Position numbers and translations under genes: made by a program. Positions 1 to 4,835 of a stretch of 5,413 nt of DNA are shown here, piece after piece. The notes beneath the pieces are model-generated. The model was given only the letters and a program-made list of their open reading frames with translations. It made no database searches and was not told where the DNA came from. How positions within the stretch are numbered: position 1 is the stretch's first letter; each line of letters begins with the position of its first letter. This stretch comes from Hyphomicrobiales bacterium (GTDB lineage Bacteria; Pseudomonadota; Alphaproteobacteria; Rhizobiales; Beijerinckiaceae), in contig CANCAR010000186.1 in the NCBI GenBank assembly GCA_947374125.1, positions 1 through 5,413 on the forward strand, in the 5' to 3' direction.

Positions 1-210
1 GTCATTGCTCCACGTGTCGGCGATGCGAAAAAGAAGTTCGCGAGGCGGCATGAAAGGGCTGCGTGCGTAAGAGACGACGCGACGAAGAAGAGAAACAGCT
101 CACAGAAATCGCCGGGAAATCATCAGGCCGGCACTGGACAAGATAACGCTGTGAGTGCGCTACCGGTGAACACCAAGTCGCGGAGCATTCGCATCCGAAA
201 ATTGATATGA
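1..210 (+). other. Possible 3' end of a gene entering from the left edge (doubtful)
   Basis: Plus-strand frame 1 is open from the first base to a TGA at 208-210, 69 codons. The deduced tail is very basic and low in hydrophobic residues, and matches no family I recognise. In favour: the frame is open to the edge, third positions are about 59% G+C, and base composition collapses immediately after the stop, as at a gene end. Against: it uses several AGA/AGG codons, has no recognisable domain, and 69 open codons can occur by chance at this GC. A competing reading is a minus-strand gene starting at the ATG at 49-51 (MPPRELLFRIADTWSND) and leaving the window to the left, but it has no clear Shine-Dalgarno sequence. 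Neither can be confirmed without upstream sequence. Confidence 0.2.
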
Positions 211-385
211 TGAAAATATCGTATTCATGATTTTTATTAACTAAAATATCGTGGCTTGATTAAGGCAATATAGTGTCAAAATTTATCGTACATGAAAAAA
301 TAATACGAATTAATACTTATGTAAATCTAACAATAAACATTGATAATACTCATAAAAATATAAAATTAAGATATAAATACATGGT
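201..385. other. AT-rich gene-free island
   Basis: By direct count about 38 of 185 bases are G or C (about 21%), against about 56% in positions 1-200. No open frame of note lies here. It contains short direct repeats: AAAATATCGT at 213-222 and 243-252, exactly 30 bases apart, and TAATAC at 301-306, 311-316 and 344-349. On the minus strand a TTGACA hexamer (274-279) resembles a -35 box, but no good -10 box follows at 16-18 bases. There is no GC-rich hairpin with a T-run, so a classical terminator for the gene ending at 386 is not visible. It may be a regulatory or nucleoid-protein-bound spacer, or the edge of acquired DNA. Confidence 0.6.
301..349. repeat. Three TAATAC direct repeats in the AT-rich island
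   Basis: The hexamer TAATAC occurs at 301-306, 311-316 and 344-349. The first two are 10 bases apart, about one helical turn, and the third is 33 bases further, about three turns. The last two extend to TAATACTtAT and TAATACTcAT. In 21% GC DNA such hexamers recur easily by chance, so only the helical phasing makes them worth listing. Confidence 0.25.
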
Positions 386-658
386 TTAGCTTAAGTATTT
401 GAGCCCAGGATGCTCCTCATGCAGATGCCTCAATGCCATTAAAAGCTCTGCAGCATGCGCTTTGCGATTCTGCGCCAAAGCACAATTGATATCGTCAATA
501 ATCATGGATCGGACTTTTTCCAAACCATGTTCGGTATGGAGCAAATAGGCAGCCAGCGCAGCGGCAGCAACATCGGGCAGGTGCTCGTGTTCACCAATTG
601 CCTCGATCTGCTCGTGGTCAAGGCCGCAAAGCCCGCAAATATCAACAACTGAAATCAT
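386..658 (-). CDS. Conserved small protein of unknown function (90 aa, CGLCG motif)
   Basis: I place the start at the ATG at 656-658 because GGGAGGT (663-669) lies about five bases upstream; the ATG at 674-676 would add six residues but has no such site. The 90-residue product has CGLCG near the N-terminus (residues 8-12), then a helical, acidic, histidine-rich segment (HEQIEAIGEHEHLPDVAAAA), then further predicted helix with MIIDDI (about 52-57) and a histidine-rich end (LRHLHEEHPGLKYLS). There is no signal peptide or membrane segment, so it is probably cytosolic. I recall similar short proteins with an EHEH(L/I/V)P core annotated as hypothetical in alphaproteobacteria; no function is known to me. 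The two cysteines and clustered histidines could bind a metal, but this is inference. It lies 78 bases after metF with no obvious terminator between, so co-transcription with metF is plausible. Confidence 0.85.
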   Translation of the reverse strand: MISVVDICGLCGLDHEQIEAIGEHEHLPDVAAAALAAYLLHTEHGLEKVRSMIIDDINCALAQNRKAHAAELLMALRHLHEEHPGLKYLS

Positions 659-662
659 ACCT

Positions 663-669
663 ACCTCCC
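663..669 (-). promoter_or_regulatory. Ribosome binding site fixing the start of the 90-aa gene
   Basis: On the minus strand GGGAGGT precedes the ATG at 656-658 by about five bases. This near-consensus Shine-Dalgarno sequence selects that ATG over the in-frame ATG at 674-676, which lies upstream of it. Confidence 0.75.
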
Positions 670-736
670 ACCCCATTGGTCAGTTTGCAGTTTGACCGGC
701 GTGGACGGCGGCTTCAATTGGCCCGATTACGCATGG

Positions 737-1660
737 TTATGCTGCCCGCTGCTCGGTTTGTGCCCGCATCCCCAGCATATGGCAGACGGCAAAGGTCAAT
801 TCGGCGCGGTTCATCGTATAAAAATGAAAGTCCGAAATACCTCTATCGAGAAGATCAAACACCTGTTCGGCGGCTACCGAGGCCGCAATCAGGCGGCGGG
901 TGGCTGGGTCATGATCAAGCCCCTCAAACCTTTTGGCGAGCCAGAGTGGAATCGTAGCACCCGTCTTGGCAGCAAAATTTGCGGTTTGTTGAAAATTTTG
1001 CACCGGCAAAATCCCCGGTAAAATCGGTATCGTAATGCCACGGGCCAAGGCTCGGTCGAGATAGCGAAAATAGAGATCATTATCGAAAAAGAACTGCGTA
1101 ATTGCCCGCGTTGCACCCGCGTCAATTTTAGCCTTCAACACATCGAGATCAGCGTCAAGGCTCGCACTTTCGGGATGCTTTTCGGGGTAGGCTGAAACCG
1201 TAACCTCGAAATCTCCACAAGCCCGAATGCCGCGCACGAGATCGGCGGTCGTTGCATAGCCATCAGGATGGGGCACATAACGCTCGCCAACTCCCCCTTG
1301 CGGGTCACCCCGAAGCGCCACAATGTGTCGGATGCCGGCGTCTTGATAAGAGTTAATTACCGCGTTCACCTCGTCGCGTGAGGCACCAACGCATGTCAGA
1401 TGTCCCGCGGCAGGCAAATCGGTCTGAGACACCAATCGGGCAAGCGTTGTCAGCGTAGGCTCACGCGTGGAACCACCAGCACCATAGGTCACCGTCACAA
1501 AATCCGGTTGAAGCGGCGCAAGCCTTTGGATCGTTTCCCACAAAACGGGCTCAGCCTCGTGCGTTTTTGGTGGGAAAAACTCAAATGATACCCGGAGCCG
1601 GTCAGCGGCGGCACTACGGCTGGGCCGCGGCGATGGAAGCACATCTAAACGCTCACGCAT
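737..1660 (-). CDS. metF: 5,10-methylenetetrahydrofolate reductase
   Basis: MetF is a cytosolic FAD enzyme reducing 5,10-methylene-THF to 5-methyl-THF, the methyl donor for methionine synthase. The 307-residue product is close to bacterial MetF length (about 296 in E. coli) and lacks the C-terminal SAM-regulatory domain of eukaryotic MTHFR. Family motifs appear in order: SFEFFPPKT (about 25-33, with Glu27, equivalent to the E. coli catalytic Glu28), VTVTYGAGGSTRE (about 55-67), HLTCVGASRDEV, ALRGDPQGG (Asp119, equivalent to the flavin-interacting Asp120), SAYPEKHPES, AGATRAITQFFFD (about 181-193), PGILPVQNF and FHFYTMNR (about 278-285). The ATG at 1658-1660 is chosen because GGGAGGA lies seven bases upstream; the open frame extends to 1711, but only into the preceding gene. 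It starts 16 bases after the stop of the ArsR-methyltransferase gene, so the two form an operon and that protein is the likely regulator. Confidence 0.97.
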   Translation of the reverse strand: MRERLDVLPSPRPSRSAAADRLRVSFEFFPPKTHEAEPVLWETIQRLAPLQPDFVTVTYGAGGSTREPTLTTLARLVSQTDLPAAGHLTCVGASRDEVNAVINSYQDAGIRHIVALRGDPQGGVGERYVPHPDGYATTADLVRGIRACGDFEVTVSAYPEKHPESASLDADLDVLKAKIDAGATRAITQFFFDNDLYFRYLDRALARGITIPILPGILPVQNFQQTANFAAKTGATIPLWLAKRFEGLDHDPATRRLIAASVAAEQVFDLLDRGISDFHFYTMNRAELTFAVCHMLGMRAQTEQRAA

Positions 1661-1667
1661 CCTGTCG

Positions 1668-1674
1668 TCCTCCC
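1668..1674 (-). promoter_or_regulatory. Ribosome binding site of metF
   Basis: The minus strand reads GGGAGGA seven bases before the ATG at 1658-1660. It sits in the 16-base gap after the upstream gene's TAA, so it decides the metF start and implies efficient independent translation within the operon. Confidence 0.8.
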
Positions 1675-1676
1675 TT

Positions 1677-2666
1677 TTAAACCATCTGAATTCTTGGATC
1701 TTTCGCCACAAACACCGATACGGTCAGCTGCGCCCCGCCGCTCTGGGGTGGGGCAATATCCTGATGCCCGGTTACTTCGAGGCCCGCTTCCTCAAGCCAT
1801 TCCCGCATTTGACTTGAAGAGAAGCCCAATCGGCGATGCGCCTGCGTCTCACGTAAAAATTCGAGGTCATGCGGCGCGAAATCAACAACAATCATCCGTC
1901 CGCCGGGAATCAGCGTTTGCGCCGCCTCGCGAATGGCGCGTGCCGGATCATCCAGAAAATGCAGAACCTGATGCACCAAAACGAGATCAAACGCATTCCG
2001 ATCAACGGGCAGCGCATAGATATCACCTTGCCGCAATTCGACGCCCTTAATCCCGTCGCGCTCCAAATTAGCGCGCGCCACCGCCAACATGGCGTGGCTG
2101 GCATCAATACCAACGATGCGGACTGCCAAGCGGCCAAACAGGGAAATCATCCGCCCCGTACCGGTACCCAAATCCAGCACGCTGCCGATGGGCTTATCGC
2201 CAATAATCGCCCGAATGGCTGCCTCAACCACCGCTTCGGGGGCATGCAACGAACGGATACGGTCCCACTCGGCAGCATGACGGCTGAAAAACATCTGCGC
2301 CGCTTCCGCCCGTTGGGCCCTCACCGCTTGCAAACGCTCACGGTCCATCGCGATAATGCTGTCTTGCGGGTCAATCCGGTCAATCAGCGCACGCGCCAGC
2401 TGGCCAATGCCATCGCGGTCTGCAATGCAGAAAAACGCCCACGCGCCTTCCCGCGCACGCTCGATCAACCCGGCCTCCGCCATCAGCTTCAAATGGCGCG
2501 ATACACGCGGCTGCGACTGACCCAAAATATCGGTGAGATCGGTAACCGTTAGCTCGCCCTCATCCAACAATGCAAGAATCCGAAGGCGTGTATCCTCACC
2601 AGCCGCTCGCAGCCCCGAGATCAGGGTCGATAAAGCCAATTTATTGGGAGGGGTAGGAGACAACAT
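1677..2666 (-). CDS. ArsR-family regulator fused to a SAM-dependent methyltransferase domain (SahR-like)
   Basis: The product has two domains (numbering from the ATG at 2664-2666, 329 aa). Residues about 10-85 form an ArsR winged helix (TRLRILALLDEGELTVTDL, then QPRVSRHLKLMAEAGLI as recognition helix and following segment). The segment where metal-sensing ArsR proteins carry ELCVCDL reads ELTVTDL, so the cysteine metal site is absent. Residues about 125-300 form a class I methyltransferase fold with motif I DLGTGTG (about 165-171), the acidic end of strand 2 in VGIDAS, GDIYALP, and LIPGGRMIVVDF. Such ArsR-methyltransferase fusions ahead of metF are typical of alphaproteobacteria and fit the SahR type of methionine-cycle regulator, which responds to S-adenosylhomocysteine; effector and activity are inferred here. 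The frame extends to a TTG at 2684 (335 aa), but no ribosome binding site supports it. The ATG also has only a weak upstream site. A 22-bp inverted repeat starting 24 bases upstream suggests autoregulation. Confidence 0.9.
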   Translation of the reverse strand: MLSPTPPNKLALSTLISGLRAAGEDTRLRILALLDEGELTVTDLTDILGQSQPRVSRHLKLMAEAGLIERAREGAWAFFCIADRDGIGQLARALIDRIDPQDSIIAMDRERLQAVRAQRAEAAQMFFSRHAAEWDRIRSLHAPEAVVEAAIRAIIGDKPIGSVLDLGTGTGRMISLFGRLAVRIVGIDASHAMLAVARANLERDGIKGVELRQGDIYALPVDRNAFDLVLVHQVLHFLDDPARAIREAAQTLIPGGRMIVVDFAPHDLEFLRETQAHRRLGFSSSQMREWLEEAGLEVTGHQDIAPPQSGGAQLTVSVFVAKDPRIQMV

Positions 2667-2690
2667 GATCGTGAACCAATCCAATAGAAA

Positions 2691-2712
2691 GACATAAACA
2701 TATCTTTATGTC
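2691..2712. promoter_or_regulatory. Near-perfect 22-bp inverted repeat, probable operator of the ArsR-MT/metF operon
   Basis: Arms GACATAAA (2691-2698) and TTTATGTC (2705-2712) are exact reverse complements, and two of the three central pairs also match, giving 10 of 11 pairs. This size and AT-rich symmetry are typical of ArsR-family dimer sites. It begins 24 bases upstream of the ATG at 2664-2666. A weak -35-like TTGCTA (2726-2731, minus strand) with a poor -10-like TAAAGA (2703-2708) would place the repeat over the -10 region, where binding would block transcription. No SAM or SAH riboswitch fits the 82 bases between this gene and the permease. Confidence 0.75.
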
Positions 2713-2748
2713 ATAATTAAAAGATTAGCAAGCCTGATTATGTTATGG

Positions 2749-3639
2749 CTAAGAAGGGCGCGTCACGCGCTCAATACGAGTCCTTCGACCAATCAAAACA
2801 ACGGCGACCACCGCGATTGCAAAGGCCCAGGTCCAAAGATCAACGCGCTCGCCATTGATCAGCGCCGCGCAGGCCAATGTGACGAAGGTCTGCAACAACT
2901 GTGTCTGGCTGACCCGCGCCTGCCCGCCCATGGCGAGCCCGGCATTCCAGAAAAAGAAGCCGATATATTGGCTCATCAGGCCAAGATAGAGAAAGGCGCC
3001 CCAATGCGCCAAAGGGACAGCGTGAAAATCCAGTGGGGCCGACAGGTAAGCTAACGGTAAAGTCACCGGTAGCCCAATCACCACCGCCCAAGAAACGACT
3101 TCCCACCCCGGCCGCGTCCGGGTGAGCTTGGCAAACGCCGTATATCCCGCCGCCGCACTCAGCACAGCGCCAATCAGCAACAGGTCACCCACCCCAAAAC
3201 CCCCGCCACCATCCCGCAGAGAGAAGCCCACCACCAGCGCCGCACCAATCAGAGCGCTGATCCAAAACCCCCGTGATGGCCGCTCGCCAGACGCCAGTGC
3301 CGCAAACATCGCCACCGCTAGCGGCAAAATGCCAAGCACCACCCCGCCATGCGAGGCGGGCACCAACCGCATCGCAAAGCCCGTAAATCCCGGAAAACCG
3401 ATGATTGTGAACAATGCACCAACCACCAGCGTCACAAAATCACGCCCCCTTGGCATCGACTTGCGCAACGTCAAAAGGACTACCAAGGCCACAAGGCCCG
3501 CAAGCGACGCCCGCCCCGCCGTTACAAACACCGGATCAAGCGAGATCACCGCAATCCGCGTCATCGGCAGAGTCACACCAAAAATGATAACGCCAATCGT
3601 GCCCAACAGGAGGCCGAGGGTTTCGCGGGAAAGGGTCAT
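2749..3639 (-). CDS. EamA/DMT-family permease (10 predicted membrane helices)
   Basis: The 296-residue product is an inner-membrane protein of the drug/metabolite transporter superfamily, built from two EamA repeats of five helices each. The first covers about residues 6-140, beginning LGLLLGTIGVIIFGVTLPMTR; the second about 150-285, beginning GDLLLIGAVLSAAAGYTAF. Each repeat carries the family's Gly-Glu pair near its last helix: SGERPSR (Glu119) and NGERVDLW (Glu264). Length is normal for the family. I chose the ATG at 3637-3639; the frame also runs to a TTG at 3660, but neither has a strong ribosome binding site. Substrate cannot be told from sequence: relatives export amino acids, other metabolites or drugs. 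The methyl-cycle operon begins 82 bases downstream, and no convincing terminator separates them, though that operon has its own probable operator. A link to methionine or SAM transport would be speculation. Confidence 0.93.
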   Translation of the reverse strand: MTLSRETLGLLLGTIGVIIFGVTLPMTRIAVISLDPVFVTAGRASLAGLVALVVLLTLRKSMPRGRDFVTLVVGALFTIIGFPGFTGFAMRLVPASHGGVVLGILPLAVAMFAALASGERPSRGFWISALIGAALVVGFSLRDGGGGFGVGDLLLIGAVLSAAAGYTAFAKLTRTRPGWEVVSWAVVIGLPVTLPLAYLSAPLDFHAVPLAHWGAFLYLGLMSQYIGFFFWNAGLAMGGQARVSQTQLLQTFVTLACAALINGERVDLWTWAFAIAVVAVVLIGRRTRIERVTRPS

Positions 3640-3692
3640 TTTCAAATCAACTCGGGGCAATCATGCGGGTGAAGCGGCATAGCCCGTCTTGT

Positions 3693-4004
3693 TCATGAAG
3701 TCATCTTAAGCGGCAGCGCATCCCGCAAAATCGTCGATCGGAAAGGATCATTCACGCTCGCAAGATCCACCACATCAACCCGATAGGGCAGATCCGACTC
3801 TTCAAACGCATCGGCCAAGGCAAGCTCCTCGGCGCGGGTTAAAGGCCTGCCCGCATCAATCGCCAGATCAAGGCCGGAAGAGCGTTTCACCCCACCTTTG
3901 GCCCGCGAACCGAACACCAATACCCGTGTCTCATCCGGCATAATCGAACCAAGGATTTGCCGCACAAGGGTGGCGTCGCTCTCCGCAAGTTCAATTTCCG
4001 GCAT
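3693..4004 (-). CDS. MNT-type nucleotidyltransferase-fold protein, first catalytic Asp replaced by Gly
   Basis: The 103-residue product is a minimal nucleotidyltransferase of the Pol-beta superfamily, the fold of MntA-type antitoxins. The active-site loop VFGSRAKG (about 30-37) is intact. The following motif, normally S-D-h-D-h, reads SSGLDLAID (about 42-50): Asp46 is present but the first catalytic carboxylate is Gly44 (codon GGC at 3873-3875, one base from GAC). The third carboxylate is present in RVDVVD (Asp77). Two of three metal ligands remain, so catalysis is doubtful while the fold should persist. The ATG at 4002-4004 has AAGGG about nine bases upstream; the frame is open to 4217, but that extension overlaps the higA-like gene and has no family similarity. 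MNT genes usually pair with a HEPN toxin; none is visible, the neighbours being HigBA upstream and a permease downstream. It may be an orphan antitoxin, a decayed remnant or a binding-only variant. Confidence 0.85.
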   Translation of the reverse strand: MPEIELAESDATLVRQILGSIMPDETRVLVFGSRAKGGVKRSSGLDLAIDAGRPLTRAEELALADAFEESDLPYRVDVVDLASVNDPFRSTILRDALPLKMTS

Positions 4005-4040
4005 CGTCCGACGCCCTTTGCCGACGCGTAATTTCAGCGT

Positions 4041-4052
4041 TTTTTCGAAAAA
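4041..4052. repeat. 12-bp perfect palindrome between higA-like and MNT genes
   Basis: TTTTTCGAAAAA at 4041-4052 is a perfect palindrome inside the 79-base gap between the antitoxin stop (4084) and the MNT start (4004). It could be a small operator. It is not a convincing terminator, since the palindrome has no loop and no GC-rich stem. Low-complexity AT sequence makes chance occurrence possible. Confidence 0.25.
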
Positions 4053-4083
4053 TACACGATAATTCCGAACGATCCGCCATATT

Positions 4084-4407
4084 TTAAACCACAACCGCCA
4101 AATCCGTCGGCGTACTGCCAGGCTTTTGCCGCACGACAACGTCAACGCTGTAATCCAGCTTATCGAGACACCGCACCAACCGGTCGAGACTAAACTTTCC
4201 CGTCCGACCGGTAACAATGGCGGATATATCAGGCTGTTTGAGACCTATCAGGTCAGCAGCTTGCGCCTGCGTTAACCCACGACGCCGGATAATGGCGCGG
4301 ATTTCGCGCACCAATTTGGCCTTCAAAAGCTCCTCTTCGGGATTAGGCAAACCAAGATCGGCAAAGACATTGCCACTGCTCAGTGTCACATCGCTGTTGT
4401 CGTCCAC
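4084..4407 (-). CDS. HigA-like XRE-family antitoxin of a type II toxin-antitoxin pair
   Basis: This is a DNA-binding antitoxin expected to neutralise the HigB-like toxin encoded just upstream and to repress the operon with it. With the GTG at 4405-4407 it has 107 residues: an N-terminal segment containing SSGNVFADLGLPNPEEELL (about 10-28), characteristic of HigA-like antitoxins paired with Gp49-like toxins, then a Cro/XRE helix-turn-helix (about 32-90) with LTQAQAADLIGL as helix 2 and QPDISAIVTGR as the recognition region, then a valine-rich tail. This GTG lies four bases after the toxin stop and has AAAGG eight bases upstream. The frame also runs to a GTG at 4431 (115 aa), which would overlap the toxin by 20 bases, but its AGGAG sits directly on the start codon. 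The gene is complete and shows no missing HTH element. Confidence 0.9.
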   Translation of the reverse strand: MDDNSDVTLSSGNVFADLGLPNPEEELLKAKLVREIRAIIRRRGLTQAQAADLIGLKQPDISAIVTGRTGKFSLDRLVRCLDKLDYSVDVVVRQKPGSTPTDLAVVV

Positions 4408-4411
4408 TTCG

Positions 4412-4777
4412 TTAACCTTTCCCAAAGCCACTCCTATAGTGCAATTCAGCCGTTTTCAGGCGATGCCGAATGAGTTCCATATCGTGCTTTGGCGTTTCAC
4501 TTCCTTTTTTTGCCTTCTTCTGAAAGCAATGAAGAATATAGACGACCTCCGCGAATTTAATGGTGTAAACGGCGCGGTAGGTGTCACCATCGTAGTCGTC
4601 AACCACCTCAAGCACGCTCCTTCCGCCAAACCCTTTTAGGGCTTTAGCATCCGGATGCTCCTCGCCATTTTGGGCGTCATTGATAGCAACACCAAAGACC
4701 CGGCGCACATCTACCGGAAAATCTCTTAAGTCGCTTTTCGATGACGCTATCCAGACAACAGATTTTTGGTGCCTCAT
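4412..4777 (-). CDS. HigB-like toxin, RelE/ParE superfamily (phage Gp49-like)
   Basis: This is a small basic toxin of 121 residues, normal for the family. Relatives of the Gp49/HigB type are ribosome-associated mRNA interferases; activity here is inferred. Family features in order: VVWIASSKSDLRDFP (8-21), DAKALKGFGG (43-52), SVLEVVDDYDGDTYRAVYT (54-72, the beta-sheet core), VVYILHCFQKKAKKGSETP (78-96, with the conserved F-x-K-K near the active surface) and LIRHRLKTAE (102-111). The ATG at 4775-4777 is supported by AAGGGG five bases upstream. It is followed at once by the HigA-like antitoxin, so the order is toxin then antitoxin, as in higBA loci. GC is about 49%, against about 59% in the part of amn counted at 4861-5040, consistent with acquisition as an accessory module. 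An inverted repeat over the promoter suggests autorepression. Confidence 0.9.
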   Translation of the reverse strand: MRHQKSVVWIASSKSDLRDFPVDVRRVFGVAINDAQNGEEHPDAKALKGFGGRSVLEVVDDYDGDTYRAVYTIKFAEVVYILHCFQKKAKKGSETPKHDMELIRHRLKTAELHYRSGFGKG

Positions 4778-4787
4778 TTATACCCCT

Positions 4788-4809
4788 TTTATAGCACATG
4801 GACTATAAA
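4788..4809. promoter_or_regulatory. 22-bp inverted repeat over the toxin-antitoxin promoter, probable operator
   Basis: TTTATAG (4788-4794) and CTATAAA (4803-4809) are exact reverse complements around an 8-base spacer whose centre CATG is itself palindromic, giving 9 of 11 matched pairs. It lies 10 bases upstream of the toxin ATG and overlaps both candidate -10 boxes, which is the expected position for autorepression by a HigA dimer alone or with HigB. Confidence 0.65.
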
Positions 4810-4817
4810 CCAATCAA
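4788..4817 (-). promoter_or_regulatory. Candidate promoter of the higBA-like operon
   Basis: On the minus strand TTGATT (4812-4817) is followed after 18 bases by TATAAA (4788-4793) with an extended TGC just before it. The difficulty is that transcription would then begin at about 4781, within or after the AAGGGG ribosome binding site. TATAGT (4802-4807) is an alternative -10 box that would keep that site in the transcript but has a poor -35. Either way the inverted repeat covers it. Confidence 0.4.
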
Positions 4818-4835
4818 TAGAAATTTTCTCACCCC

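Noticed and set aside
677..736. Terminator or separate promoter between metF and the 90-aa gene
   Set aside because: Inverted pieces (TTGA/TCAA around a GC-rich stretch) do not form a continuous stem and no T-run follows. A TTGAAG with a CAAACT 17 bases later is too poor to call a promoter. The tandem CAGTTTG at 681-694 is a trivial repeat.
598..1021. Overlapping plus-strand open frames of 109 and 119 codons near the metF end
   Set aside because: They overlap the end of metF and the start of the 90-aa gene on the opposite strand, show no motif, and lack ribosome binding sites.
1661..1711. Upstream extension of metF
   Set aside because: It overlaps the end of the preceding gene and lies before a near-consensus ribosome binding site that points to the ATG at 1658-1660.
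1869..2552. Plus-strand open frame of 227 codons
   Set aside because: It is wholly antisense to the ArsR-methyltransferase gene, whose two domains are clear. The antisense product has no recognisable motif and an unnatural Arg/Gln/Asn/His-rich composition.
2667..2748. SAM or SAH riboswitch before the methyl-cycle operon
   Set aside because: Only 82 bases separate the ATG from the permease stop, and most of that is AT-rich and occupied by the inverted repeat. No multi-helix GC-containing fold typical of these riboswitches is apparent.
2713..2748. Rho-independent terminator after the permease gene
   Set aside because: Only a four-base AGCC/GGCT pairing with a long loop and no T-run was found, too weak to call.
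3122..3682. Plus-strand open frame of 186 codons
   Set aside because: Antisense to the permease. Its Pro/Thr/Ser/Arg-rich product is the usual reflection of hydrophobic codons on the other strand.
4005..4217. Upstream extension of the MNT reading frame
   Set aside because: The extension overlaps the antitoxin gene, has unnatural Trp/Arg-rich sequence, and the internal ATG at 4002-4004 begins exactly where family-like sequence starts, with a plausible ribosome binding site.
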